Source of the DNA: Allacma fusca
Taxonomy: Eukaryota > Arthropoda > Collembola > Symphypleona > Sminthuridae
NCBI GenBank assembly: GCA_947179485.1
Contig: OX359245.1
Location: 22,617,067 to 22,681,066 of the forward strand
Length of the DNA: 64,000 bases
Direction: 5' to 3'
In this document: positions 1 to 13,017 of the stretch, piece after piece
How positions within the stretch are numbered: the stretch's first letter is position 1
Layout of the letters: each line of letters begins with the position of its first letter
The notes under the pieces: model-generated
Databases searched by the model: none
The model's input: the letters and a program-made list of their open reading frames with translations, nothing else
What the model was told of the DNA's origin: nothing
Program-made: the position numbers and the translations under genes

Positions 1-649
1 CCTCATTTTCTTTGCTATGCTTAAAGTTTTTCGATTCAACCCCAATTCGAGAGTTGAGCTTTGGCAGACCGCCCAAGTGTATTACCAAAATTTAAAGAGA
101 TTCAGGCGAGCTCAGCAAACACGTTAAACAGTGACCATATCAACGAGACCTCATTTTCATCGCTATGTTTAAAGTTTTTCGATTCAACCCCAATTCGAGA
201 TTTGTGCTTTGGCAGACTTCCTGAGTGTATTCCCAAAGTTTAAGGAGATTCGGACGAGCTCAAAAAACACGTTAAACAGTGATCATAGCAACGAAACCTA
301 TTTTCATCGCTTTGCTTAGTTTTTCGATTCTTTCAAAATTCGAGAATTGAGCTTTGGCAGCCTGCCCGAGTGTATCCCCAAAGTTTAAGGAGATTAGGAC
401 GAGTTCGGCAAATCCCTTAAAAAGTGACCATAGCAACGAGACCTCATTTTCTTTGCTATGCTTAAAGTTTTTCGAATCATCCCAAATCCAAGGATTGAGT
501 TTTAGAAGACTTCCTGAGTGTATTTTCATAGTTTGAAGAGATTCGGGCGAGTTTGGCTAACACGTTAAACAGCTACCATCGCAACGAGACCTCATTTTCA
601 TCGCTATTTTTAAAGTTTTTCGATTCATCCTAAATTTGAGAATTGAGCT

Positions 650-797
650 TTGGCAGACTGCCCGAGTTTATTCCCAAAGTTTAAAGAGATTCGGACGAGT
701 TAAGCAAACAACTTAAAAAGTGACCATAGCAACGAGACCTCATTTTCTTTGCTATGCTTAAAGTTTTTCGAATCATCCCAAATCCAAGGATTGAGTT
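650..797. repeat. Chimeric monomer FD (exemplar)
   Basis: The 5' half is F (gagtttattcccaaag, gagttaagcaaacaac) and the 3' half is D (gtgaccatagc through aatccaaggattg). The switch occurs at cttaaaaa. FD is followed by E, and this FD-E dimer is the 296-bp module that extends the 6-mer to an 8-mer or 10-mer. It is the commonest chimera in the window. Confidence 0.87.
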
Positions 798-1090
798 TTA
801 GAAGACTTCCTGAGTGTATTTTCATAGTTTGAAGAGATTCGGGCGAGTTTGGCTAATACGTTAAACAGCTACCATCGCAACGAGACCTCATTTTCATCGC
901 TATTTTTAAAGTTTTTCGATTCATCCTAAATTTGAGAATTGAGCTTTGGCAGACTGCCCGAGTTTATTCCCAAAGTTTAAAGAGATTCGGACGAGTTAAG
1001 CAAACAACTTAAAAAATGACCTGAGCGACACGTCATTTTCATTGCTTTTTTCAAATATTTTCGATTCATCTCAGATTCGAGAATTAAACT

Positions 1091-2268
1091 TTGGCAGACT
1101 GCCCGAGTGTATCCCCAAAGTTTAATGAGATTCGGACGAGTTCGGCAAACCCCTTAAAAAGTGATCATAGCAACGAGACCTCATTTTCTTTGCTATGCTT
1201 AAAGTTTTTCGATTCAACCCCAATTCGAGAGTTGAGCTTTGGCAGACCGCCCAAGTGTATTACCAAAATTTAAAGAGATTCAGGCGAGCTCAGCAAACAC
1301 GTTAAACAGTGACCATATCAACGAGACCTCATTTTCATCGCTATGTTTAAAGTTTTTCGATTCAACCCCAATTCGAGATTTGTGCTTTGGCAGACTTCCT
1401 GAGTGTATTCCCAAAGTTTAAGGAGATTCGGACGAGCTCAAAAAACACGTTAAACAGTGATCATAGCAACGAAACCTATTTTCATCGCTTTGCTTAGTTT
1501 TTCGATTCTTTCAAAATTCGAGAATTGAGCTTTGGCAGCCTGCCCGAGTGTATCCCCAAAGTTTAAGGAGATTAGGACGAGTTCGGCAAATCCCTTAAAA
1601 AGTGACCATATCAACGAGACCTCATTTTCTTTGCTATGCTTAAAGTTTTTCGAATCATCCCAAATCCAAGGATTGAGTTTTAGAAGACTTCCTGAGTGTA
1701 TTTTCATAGTTTGAAGAGATTCGGGCGAGTTTGGCTAACACGTTAAACAGCTACCATCGCAACGAGACCTCATTTTCATCGCTATTTTTAAAGTTTTTCG
1801 ATTCATCCTAAATTTGAGAATTGAGCTTTGGCAGACTGCCCGAGTTTATTCCAAAAGTTTAAAGAGATTCGGACGAGTTAAGCAAACAACTTAAAAAGTG
1901 ACCATAGCAACGAGACCTCATTTTCTTTGCTATGCTTAAAGTTTTTCGAATCATCCCAAATCCAAGGATTGAGTTTTAGAAGACTTCCTGAGTGTATTTT
2001 CATAGTTTGAAGAGATTCGGGCGAGTTTGGCTAACACGTGAAACAGCTACCATCGCAACGAGACCTCATTTTCATCGCTATTTTTAAAGTTTTTCGATTC
2101 ATCCTAAATTTGAGAACTGAGCTTTGGCAGACTGCCCGAGTTTATTCCCAAAGTTTAAAGAGATTCGGACGAGTTAAGCAAACAACTTAAAAAATGACCT
2201 GAGCGACACGTCATTTTCATTGCTTTTTTCAAATATTTTCGATTCATCTCAGATTCGAGAATTAAACT
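1091..2268. repeat. 8-monomer higher-order repeat (1,178 bp): A-B-C-D-E-FD-E-F
   Basis: Monomers start at 1091 (A), 1239 (B), 1387 (C), 1532 (D), 1680 (E), 1828 (FD chimera), 1976 (E) and 2124 (F). The next A begins at 2269. The spacings 148, 148, 145, 148, 148, 148, 148 and 145 sum to 1,178. This is the six-monomer unit extended by one FD-E dimer. The same layout precedes it (B at 61 to A at 1091) and recurs at 4919, 8747, 9925, 26390, 34643 and 35821. Confidence 0.92.
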
Positions 2269-5200
2269 TTGGCAGACTGCCCGAGTGTATCCCCAAAGTT
2301 TAATGAGATTCGGACGAGTTCGGCAAACCCCTTAAAAAGTGACCATAGCAACGAGACCTCATTTTCTTTGCTATGCTTAAAGTTTTTCGATTCAACCCCA
2401 ATTCGAGAGTTGAGCTTTGGCAGACCGCCCAAGTGTATTACCAAAATTTAAAGAGATTCAGGCGAGCTCAGCAAACACGTTAAACAGTGACCATATCAAC
2501 GAGACCTCATTTTCATCGCTATGTTTAAAGTTTTTCGATTCAACCCCAATTCGAGATTTGTGCTTTGGCAGACTTCCTGAGTGTATTCCCAAAGTTTAAG
2601 GAGATTCGGACGAGCTCAAAAAACACGTTAAACAGTGATCATAGCAACGAAACCTATTTTCATCGCTTTGCTTAGTTTTTCGATTCTTTCAAAATTCGAG
2701 AATTGAGCTTTGGCAGCCTGCCCGAGTGTATCCCCAAAGTATAAGGAGATTAGGACGAGTTCGGCAAATCCCTTAAAAAGTGACCATAGCAACGAGACCT
2801 CATTTTCTTTGCTATGCTTAAAGTTTTTCGAATCATCCCAAATCCAAGGATTGAGTTTTAGAAGACTTCCTGAGTGTATTTTCATAGTTTGAAGAGATTC
2901 GGGCGAGTTTGGCTAACACGTTAAACAGCTACCATCGCAACGAGACCTCATTTTCATCGCTATTTTTAAAGTTTTTCGATTCATCCTAAATTTGAGAATT
3001 GAGCTTTGGCAGACTGCCCGAGTTTATTCCCAAAGTTTAAAGAGATTCGGACGAGTTAAGCAAACAACAAAAAGTGACCATAGCAACGAGACCTCATTTT
3101 CTTTGCTATGCTTAAAGTTTTTCGAATCATCCCAAATCCAAGGATTGAGTTTTAGAAGACTTCCTGAGTGTATTTTCATAGTTTGAAGAGATTCGGGCGA
3201 GTTTGGCTAACACGTGAAACAGCTACCATCGCAACGAGACCTCATTTTCATCGCTATTTTTAAAGTTTTTCGATTCATCCTAAATTTGAGAATTGAGCTT
3301 TGGCAGACTGCCCGAGTTTATTCCCAAAGTTTAAAGAGATTCGGACGAGTTAAGCAAACAACTTAAAAAATGACCTGAGCGACACGTCATTTTCATTGCT
3401 TTTTTCAAATATTTTCGATTCATCTCAGATTCGAGAATTAAACTTTGGCAGACTGCCCGAGTGTATCCCCAAAGTTTAATGAGATTCGGACGAGTTCGGC
3501 AAACCCCTTAAAAAGTGACCATAGCAACGAGACCTCATTTTCTTTGCTATGCTTAAAGTTTTTCGATTCAACCCCAATTCGAGAGTTGAGCTTTGGCAGA
3601 CCGCCCAAGTGTATTACCAAAATTTAAAGAGATTCAGGCGAGCTCAGCAAACACGTTAAACAGTGACCATATCAACGAGACCTCATTTTCATCGCTATGT
3701 TTAAAGTTTTTCGATTCAACCCCAATTCGAGATTTGTGCTTTGGCAGACTTCCTGAGTGTATTCCCAAAGTTTAAGGAGATTCGGACGAGCTCAAAAAAC
3801 ACGTTAAACAGTGATCATAGCAACGAAACCTATTTTCATCGCTTTGTTTAGTTTTTCGATTCTTTCAAAATTCGAGAATTGAGCTTTGGCAGCCTGCCCG
3901 AGTGTATCCCCAAAGTTTAAGGAGATTAGGACGAGTTCGGCAAATCCCTTAAAAAGTGACCATAGCAACGAGACCTCATTTTCTTTGCTATGCTTAAAGT
4001 TTTTCGAATCATCCCAAATCCAAGGATTGAGTTTTAGAAGACTTCCTGAGTGTATTTTCATAGTTTGAAGAGATTCGGGCGAGTTTGGCTAACACGTTAA
4101 ACAGCTACCATCGCAACGAGACCTCATTTTCATCGCTATTTTTAAAGTTTTTCGATTCATCCTAAATTTGAGAATTGAGCTTTGGCAGACTGCCCGAGTT
4201 TATTCCCAAAGTTTAAAGAGATTCGGACGAGTTAAGCAAACAACTTAAAAAGTGACCATAGCAACGAGACCTCATTTTCTTTGCTATGCTTAAAGTTTTT
4301 CGAATCATCCCAAATCCAAGGATTGAGTTTTAGAAGACTTCCTGAGTGTATTTTCATAGTTTGAAGAGATTCGGGCGAGTTTGGCTAATACGTTAAACAG
4401 CTACCATCGCAACGAGACCTCATTTTCATCGCTATTTTTAAAGTTTTTCGATTCATCCTAAATTTGAGAATTGAGCTTTGGCAGACTGCCCGAGTTTATT
4501 CCCAAAGTTTAAAGAGATTCGGACGAGTTAAGCAAACAACTTAAAAAGTGACCATAGCAACGAGACCTCATTTTCTTTGCTATGCTTAAAGTTTTTCGAA
4601 TCATCCCAAATCCAAGGATTGAGTTTTAGAAGACTTCCTGAGTGTATTTTCATAGTTTGAAGAGATTCGGGCGAGTTTGGCTAACACGTGAAACAGCTAC
4701 CATCGCAACGAGACCTCATTTTCATCGCTATTTTTAAAGTTTTTCGATTCATCCTAAATTTGAGAATTGAGCTTTGGCAGACTGCCCGAGTTTATTCCCA
4801 AAGTTTAAAGAGATTCGGACGAGTTAAGCAAACAACTTAAAAAATGACCTGAGCGACACGTCATTTTCATTGCTTTTTTCAAATATTTTCGATTCATCTC
4901 AGATTCGAGAATTAAACTTTGGCAGACTGCCCGAGTGTATCCCCAAAGTTTAATGAGATTCGGACGAGTTCGGCAAACCCCTTAAAAAGTGACCATAGCA
5001 ACGAGACCTCATTTTCTTTGCTATGCTTAAAGTTTTTCGATTCAACCCCAATTCGAGAGTTGAGCTTTGGCAGACCGCCCAAGTGTATTACCAAAATTTA
5101 AAGAGATTCAGGCGAGCTCAGCAAACACGTTAAACAGTGACCATATCAACGAGACCTCATTTTCATCGCTATGTTTAAAGTTTTTCGATTCAACCCCAAT

Positions 5201-6096
5201 TCGAGATTTGTGCTTTGGCAGACTTCCTGAGTGTATTCCCAAAGTTTAAGGAGATTCGGACGAGCTCAAAAAACACGTTAAACAGTGATCATAGCAACGA
5301 AATCTATTTTCATCGCTTTGCTTAGTTTTTCGATTCTTTCAAAATTCGAGAATTGAGCTTTGGCAGCCTGCCCGAGTGTATCCCCAAAGTTTAATGAGAT
5401 TCGGACGAGTTCGGCAAATCCCTTAAAAAGTGACCATAGCAACGAGACCTCATTTTCTTTGCTATGCTTAAAGTTTTTCGAATCATCCCAAATCCAAGGA
5501 TTGAGTTTTAGAAGACTTCCTGAGTGTATTTTCATAGTTTGAAGAGATTCGGGCGAGTTTGGCTAACACGTTAAACAGCTACCATCGCAACGAGACCTCA
5601 TTTTCATCGCTATTTTTAAAGTTTTTCGATTCATCCTAAATTTGAGAATTGAGCTTTGGCAGACTGCCCGAGTTTATTCCCAAAGTTTAAAGAGATTCGG
5701 ACGAGTTAAGCAAACAACTTAAAAAGTGACCATAGCAACGAGACCTCATTTTCTTTGCTATGCTTAAAGTTTTTCGAATCATCCCAAATCCAAGGATTGA
5801 GTTTTAGAAGACTTCCTGAGTGTATTTTCATAGTTTGAAGAGATTCGGGCGAGTTTGGCTAACACGTGAAACAGCTACCATCGCAACGAGACCTCATTTT
5901 CATCGCTATTTTTAAAGTTTTTCGATTCATCCTAAATTTGAGAATTGAGCTTTGGCAGACTGCCCGAGTTTATTCCCAAAGTTTAAAGAGATTCGGACGA
6001 GTTAAGCAAACAACTTAAAAAATGACCTGAGCGACACGTCATTTTCATTGCTTTTTTCAAATATTTTCGATTCATCTCAGATTCGAGAATTAAACT
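2269..6096. repeat. 3,828-bp 26-monomer block, first copy
   Basis: This block holds an 8-mer shortened to 1,176 bp (2269), a 10-mer of 1,474 bp with two FD-E dimers (3445) and an 8-mer of 1,178 bp (4919). The 2-bp shortening is in the FD monomer near 3068, where caaacaacttaaaaag becomes caaacaacaaaaag. Diagnostic variants (gtttagt near 3845, gaaatctatt near 5300) recur exactly 3,828 bp downstream. I noticed one private substitution here, at 2741. Confidence 0.88.
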
Positions 6097-9000
6097 TTGG
6101 CAGACTGCCCGAGTGTATCCCCAAAGTTTAATGAGATTCGGACGAGTTCGGCAAACCCCTTAAAAAGTGACCATAGCAACGAGACCTCATTTTCTTTGCT
6201 ATGCTTAAAGTTTTTCGATTCAACCCCAATTCGAGAGTTGAGCTTTGGCAGACCGCCCAAGTGTATTACCAAAATTTAAAGAGATTCAGGCGAGCTCAGC
6301 AAACACGTTAAACAGTGACCATATCAACGAGACCTCATTTTCATCGCTATGTTTAATGTTTTTCGATTCAACCCCAATTCGAGATTTGTGCTTTGGCAGA
6401 CTTCCTGAGTGTATTCCCAAAGTTTAAGGAGATTCGGACGAGCTCAAAAAACACGTTAAACAGTGATCATAGCAACGAAACCTATTTTCATCGCTTTGCT
6501 TAGTTTTTCGATTCTTTCAAAATTCGAGAATTGAGCTTTGGCAGCCTGCCCGAGTGTATCCCCAAAGTTTAAGGAGATTAGGACGAGTTCGGCAAATCCC
6601 TTAAAAAGTGACCATAGCAACGAGACCTCATTTTCTTTGCTATGCTTAAAGTTTTTCGAATCATCCCAAATCCAAGGATTGAGTTTTAGAAGACTTCCTG
6701 AGTGTATTTTCATAGTTTGAAGAGATTCGGGCGAGTTTGGCTAACACGTTAAACAGCTACCATCGCAACGAGACCTCATTTTCATCGCTATTTTTAAAGT
6801 TTTTCGATTCATCCTAAATTTGAGAATTGAGCTTTGGCAGACTGCCCGAGTTTATTCCCAAAGTTTAAAGAGATTCGGACGAGTTAAGCAAACAACAAAA
6901 AGTGACCATAGCAACGAGACCTCATTTTCTTTGCTATGCTTAAAGTTTTTCGAATCATCCCAAATCCAAGGATTGAGTTTTAGAAGACTTCCTGAGTGTA
7001 TTTTCATAGTTTGAAGAGATTCGGGCGAGTTTGGCTAACACGTGAAACAGCTACCATCGCAACGAGACCTCATTTTCATCGCTATTTTTAAAGTTTTTCG
7101 ATTCATCCTAAATTTGAGAATTGAGCTTTGGCAGACTGCCCGAGTTTATTCCCAAAGTTTAAAGAGATTCGGACGAGTTAAGCAAACAACTTAAAAAATG
7201 ACCTGAGCGACACGTCATTTTCATTGCTTTTTTCAAATATTTTCGATTCATCTCAGATTCGAGAATTAAACTTTGGCAGACTGCCCGAGTGTATCCCCAA
7301 AGTTTAATGAGATTCGGACGAGTTCGGCAAACCCCTTAAAAAGTGACCATAGCAACGAGACCTCATTTTCTTTGCTATGCTTAAAGTTTTTCGATTCAAC
7401 CCCAATTCGAGAGTTGAGCTTTGGCAGACCGCCCAAGTGTATTACCAAAATTTAAAGAGATTCAGGCGAGCTCAGCAAACACGTTAAACAGTGACCATAT
7501 CAACGAGACCTCATTTTCATCGCTATGTTTAAAGTTTTTCGATTCAACCCCAATTCGAGATTTGTGCTTTGGCAGACTTCCTGAGTGTATTCCCAAAGTT
7601 TAAGGAGATTCGGACGAGCTCAAAAAACACGTTAAACAGTGATCATAGCAACGAAACCTATTTTCATCGCTTTGTTTAGTTTTTCGATTCTTTCAAAATT
7701 CGAGAATTGAGCTTTGGCAGCCTGCCCGAGTGTATCCCCAAAGTTTAAGGAGATTAGGACGAGTTCGGCAAATCCCTTAAAAAGTGACCATAGCAACGAG
7801 ACCTCATTTTCTTTGCTATGCTTAAAGTTTTTCGAATCATCCCAAATCCAAGGATTGAGTTTTAGAAGACTTCCTGAGTGTATTTTCATAGTTTGAAGAG
7901 ATTCGGGCGAGTTTGGCTAACACGTTAAACAGCTACCATCGCAACGAGACCTCATTTTCATCGCTATTTTTAAAGTTTTTCGATTCATCCTAAATTTGAG
8001 AATTGAGCTTTGGCAGACTGCCCGAGTTTATTCCCAAAGTTTAAAGAGATTCGGACGAGTTAAGCAAACAACTTAAAAAGTGACCATAGCAACGAGACCT
8101 CATTTTCTTTGCTATGCTTAAAGTTTTTCGAATCATCCCAAATCCAAGGATTGAGTTTTAGAAGACTTCCTGAGTGTATTTTCATAGTTTGAAGAGATTC
8201 GGGCGAGTTTGGCTAATACGTTAAACAGCTACCATCGCAACGAGACCTCATTTTCATCGCTATTTTTAAAGTTTTTCGATTCATCCTAAATTTGAGAATT
8301 GAGCTTTGGCAGACTGCCCGAGTTTATTCCCAAAGTTTAAAGAGATTCGGACGAGTTAAGCAAACAACTTAAAAAGTGACCATAGCAACGAGACCTCATT
8401 TTCTTTGCTATGCTTAAAGTTTTTCGAATCATCCCAAATCCAAGGATTGAGTTTTAGAAGACTTCCTGAGTGTATTTTCATAGTTTGAAGAGATTCGGGC
8501 GAGTTTGGCTAACACGTGAAACAGCTACCATCGCAACGAGACCTCATTTTCATCGCTATTTTTAAAGTTTTTCGATTCATCCTAAATTTGAGAATTGAGC
8601 TTTGGCAGACTGCCCGAGTTTATTCCCAAAGTTTAAAGAGATTCGGACGAGTTAAGCAAACAACTTAAAAAATGACCTGAGCGACACGTCATTTTCATTG
8701 CTTTTTTCAAATATTTTCGATTCATCTCAGATTCGAGAATTAAACTTTGGCAGACTGCCCGAGTGTATCCCCAAAGTTTAATGAGATTCGGACGAGTTCG
8801 GCAAACCCCTTAAAAAGTGACCATAGCAACGAGACCTCATTTTCTTTGCTATGCTTAAAGTTTTTCGATTCAACCCCAATTCGAGAGTTGAGCTTTGGCA
8901 GACCGCCCAAGTGTATTACCAAAATTTAAAGAGATTCAGGCGAGCTCAGCAAACACGTTAAACAGTGACCATATCAACGAGACCTCATTTTCATCGCTAT

Positions 9001-9924
9001 GTTTAAAGTTTTTCGATTCAACCCCAATTCGAGATTTGTGCTTTGGCAGACTTCCTGAGTGTATTCCCAAAGTTTAAGGAGATTCGGACGAGCTCAAAAA
9101 ACACGTTAAACAGTGATCATAGCAACGAAATCTATTTTCATCGCTTTGCTTAGTTTTTCGATTCTTTCAAAATTCGAGAATTGAGCTTTGGCAGCCTGCC
9201 CGAGTGTATCCCCAAAGTTTAATGAGATTCGGACGAGTTCGGCAAATCCCTTAAAAAGTGACCATAGCAACGAGACCTCATTTTCTTTGCTATGCTTAAA
9301 GTTTTTCGAATCATCCCAAATCCAAGGATTGAGTTTTAGAAGACTTCCTGAGTGTATTTTCATAGTTTGAAGAGATTCGGGCGAGTTTGGCTAACACGTT
9401 AAACAGCTACCATCGCAACGAGACCTCATTTTCATCGCTATTTTTAAAGTTTTTCGATTCATCCTAAATTTGAGAATTGAGCTTTGGCAGACTGCCCGAG
9501 TTTATTCCCAAAGTTTAAAGAGATTCGGACGAGTTAAGCAAACAACTTAAAAAGTGACCATAGCAACGAGACCTCATTTTCTTTGCTATGCTTAAAGTTT
9601 TTCGAATCATCCCAAATCCAAGGATTGAGTTTTAGAAGACTTCCTGAGTGTATTTTCATAGTTTGAAGAGATTCGGGCGAGTTTGGCTAACACGTGAAAC
9701 AGCTACCATCGCAACGAGACCTCATTTTCATCGCTATTTTTAAAGTTTTTCGATTCATCCTAAATTTGAGAATTGAGCTTTGGCAGACTGCCCGAGTTTA
9801 TTCCCAAAGTTTAAAGAGATTCGGACGAGTTAAGCAAACAACTTAAAAAATGACCTGAGCGACACGTCATTTTCATTGCTTTTTTCAAATATTTTCGATT
9901 CATCTCAGATTCGAGAATTAAACT
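6097..9924. repeat. 3,828-bp 26-monomer block, second copy
   Basis: This repeats the 2269-6096 block in direct tandem with the same 1,176, 1,474 and 1,178 bp sub-units and the same diagnostic variants. The one private change I noticed is at 6357 (gtttaatgtt instead of gtttaaagtt). The near-identity over 3.8 kb indicates a very recent tandem duplication of a multi-HOR segment rather than independent amplification of single monomers. Confidence 0.88.
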
Positions 9925-11102
9925 TTGGCAGACTGCCCGAGTGTATCCCCAAAGTTTAATGAGATTCGGACGAGTTCGGCAAACCCCTTAAAAAGTGACC
10001 ATAGCAACGAGACCTCATTTTCTTTGCTATGCTTAAAGTTTTTCGATTCAACCCCAATTCGAGAGTTGAGCTTTGGCAGACCGCCCAAGTGTATTACCAA
10101 AATTTAAAGAGATTCAGGCGAGCTCAGCAAACACGTTAAACAGTGACCATATCAACGAGACCTCATTTTCATCGCTATGTTTAAAGTTTTTCGATTCAAC
10201 CCCAATTCGAGATTTGTGCTTTGGCAGACTTCCTGAGTGTATTCCCAAAGTTTAAGGAGATTCGGACGAGCTCAAAAAACACGTTAAACAGTGATCATAG
10301 CAACGAAACCTATTTTCATCGCTTTGCTTAGTTTTTCGATTCTTTCAAAATTCGAGAATTGAGCTTTGGCAGCCTGCCCGAGTGTATCCCCAAAGTTTAA
10401 GGAGATTAGGACGAGTTCGGCAAATCCCTTAAAAAGTGACCATAGCAACGAGACCTCATTTTCTTTGCTATGCTTAAAGTTTTTCGAATCATCCCAAATC
10501 CAAGGATTGAGTTTTAGAAGACTTCCTGAGTGTATTTTCATAGTTTGAAGAGATTCGGGCGAGTTTGGCTAACACGTTAAACAGCTACCATCGCAACGAG
10601 ACCTCATTTTCATCGCTATTTTTAAAGTTTTTCGATTCATCCTAAATTTGAGAATTGAGCTTTGGCAGACTGCCCGAGTTTATTCCCAAAGTTTAAAGAG
10701 ATTCGGACGAGTTAAGCAAACAACTTAAAAAGTGACCATAGCAACGAGACCTCATTTTCTTTGCTATGCTTAAAGTTTTTCGAATCATCCCAAATCCAAG
10801 GATTGAGTTTTAGAAGACTTCCTGAGTGTATTTTCATAGTTTGAAGAGATTCGGGCGAGTTTGGCTAACACGTTAAACAGCTACCATCGCAACGAGACCT
10901 CATTTTCATCGCTATTTTTAAAGTTTTTTGATTCATCCTAAATTTGAGAATTGAGCTTTGGCAGACTGCCCGAGTTTATTCCCAAAGTTTAAAGAGATTC
11001 GGACGAGTTAAGCAAACAACTTAAAAAATGACCTGAGCGACACGTCATTTTCATTGCTTTTTTCAAATATTTTCGATTCATCTCAGATTCGAGAATTAAA
11101 CT
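9925..11102. repeat. 8-monomer higher-order repeat (1,178 bp)
   Basis: The order is A-B-C-D-E-FD-E-F, directly following the second 3,828-bp block. It lacks the 2-bp FD deletion that marks the middle HORs of those blocks, so it marks where the 3,828-bp periodicity stops. A private change near 10927 gives gttttttgattc in one E monomer. Confidence 0.85.
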
Positions 11103-11250
11103 TTGGCAGACTGCCCGAGTGTATCCCCAAAGTTTAATGAGATTCGGACGAGTTCGGCAAACCCCTTAAAAAGTGACCATAGCAACGAGACCTCATTTTC
11201 TTTGCTATGCTTAAAGTTTTTCGAATCATCCCAAATCCAAGGATTGAGTT
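11103..11250. repeat. Chimeric monomer AD (exemplar)
   Basis: It starts as A (preceded by gaattaaac, with tttaatgagattcgg) and ends as D (cgaatcatcccaaatccaagg). A and D are almost identical over roughly 80 bp in between, so the crossover lies somewhere in that stretch. AD is always followed by E-F to make a 441-bp three-monomer unit, seen many times (for example 13319, 14650, 28598, 29039, 38029, 48493, 52029, 55557). Confidence 0.85.
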
Positions 11251-12428
11251 TTAGAAGACTTCCTGAGTGTATTTTCATAGTTTGAAGAGATTCGGGCGAG
11301 TTTGGCTAACACGTGAAACAGCTACCATCGCAACGAGACCTCATTTTCATCGCTATTTTTAAAGTTTTTCGATTCATCCTAAATTTGAGAATTGAGCTTT
11401 GGCAGACTGCCCGAGTTTATTCCCAAAGTTTAAAGAGATTCGGACGAGTTAAGCAAACAACTTAAAAAATGACCTGAGCGACACGTCATTTTCATTGCTT
11501 TTTTCAAATATTTTCGATTCATCTCAGATTCGAGAATTAAACTTTGGCAGACTGCCCGAGTGTATCCCCAAAGTTTAATGAGATTCGGACGAGTTCGGCA
11601 AACCCCTTAAAAAGTGACCATAGCAACGAGACCTCATTTTCTTTGCTATGCTTAAAGTTTTTCGATTCAACCCCAATTCGAGAGTTGAGCTTTGGCAGAC
11701 CGCCCAAGTGTATTACCAAAATTTAAAGAGATTCAGGCGAGCTCAGCAAACACGTTAAACAGTGACCATATCAACGAGACCTCATTTTCATCGCTATGTT
11801 TAAAGTTTTTCGATTCAACCCCAATTCGAGATTTGTGCTTTGGCAGACTTCCTGAGTGTATTACCAAAATTTAAAGAGATTCAGGCGAGCTCAGCAAACA
11901 CGTTAAACAGTGACCATATCAACGAGACCTCATTTTCATCGCTATGTTTAAAGTTTTTCGATTCAACCCCAATTCGAGATTTGTGCTTTGGCAGACTTCC
12001 TGAGTGTATTCCCAAAGTTTAAGGAGATTCGGACGAGCTCAAAAAACACGTTAAACAGTGATCATAGCAACGAAACCTATTTTCATCGCTTTGCTTAGTT
12101 TTTCGATTCTTTCAAAATTCGAGAATTGAGCTTTGGCAGCCTGCCCGAGTGTATCCCCAAAGTTTAAGGAGATTAGGACGAGTTCGGCAAATCCCTTAAA
12201 AAGTGACCATAGCAACGAGACCTCATTTTCTTTGCTATGCTTAAAGTTTTTCGAATCATCCCAAATCCAAGGATTGAGTTTTAGAAGACTTCCTGAGTGT
12301 ATTTTCATAGTTTGAAGAGATTCGGGCGAGTTTGGCTAACACGTTAAACAGCTACCATCGCAACGAGACCTCATTTTCATCGCTATTTTTAAAGTTTTTC
12401 GATTCATCCTAAATTTGAGAATTGAGCT

Positions 12429-12576
12429 TTGGCAGACTGCCCGAGTTTATTCCCAAAGTTTAAAGAGATTCGGACGAGTTAAGCAAACAACTTAAAAAGT
12501 GACCATAGCAACGAGACCTCATTTTCTTTGCTATGCTTAAAGTTTTTCGATTCAACCCCAATTCGAGAGTTGAGCT
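12429..12576. repeat. Chimeric monomer FA (exemplar)
   Basis: The 5' part has the F signature (gagtttattccc, gagttaagcaaac). The 3' part is A (tttgctatgcttaaag, then aaccccaattcgagagttg), so it leads directly into a B monomer at 12577. The switch lies in the shared stretch around cttaaaaagtgaccatag. Other FA copies are at about 17455, 33018 and 43037. Confidence 0.8.
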
Positions 12577-13017
12577 TTGGCAGACCGCCCAAGTGTATTA
12601 CCAAAATTTAAAGAGATTCAGGCGAGCTCAGCAAACACGTTAAACAGTGACCATATCAACGAGACCTCATTTTCATCGCTATGTTTAAAGTTTTTCGATT
12701 CAACCCCAATTCGAGATTTGTGCTTTGGCAGACTTCCTGAGTGTATTCCCAAAGTTTAAGGAGATTCGGACGAGCTCAAAAAACACGTTAAACAGTGATC
12801 ATAGCAACGAAACCTATTTTCATCGCTTTGCTTAGTTTTTCGATTCTTTCAAAATTCGAGAATTGAGCTTTGGCAGCCTGCCCGAGTGTATCCCCAAAGT
12901 TTAAGGAGATTAGGACGAGTTCGGCAAATCCCTTAAAAAGTGACCATAGCAACGAGACCTCATTTTCTTTGCTATGCTTAAAGTTTTTCGAATCATCCCA
13001 AATCCAAGGATTGAGTT

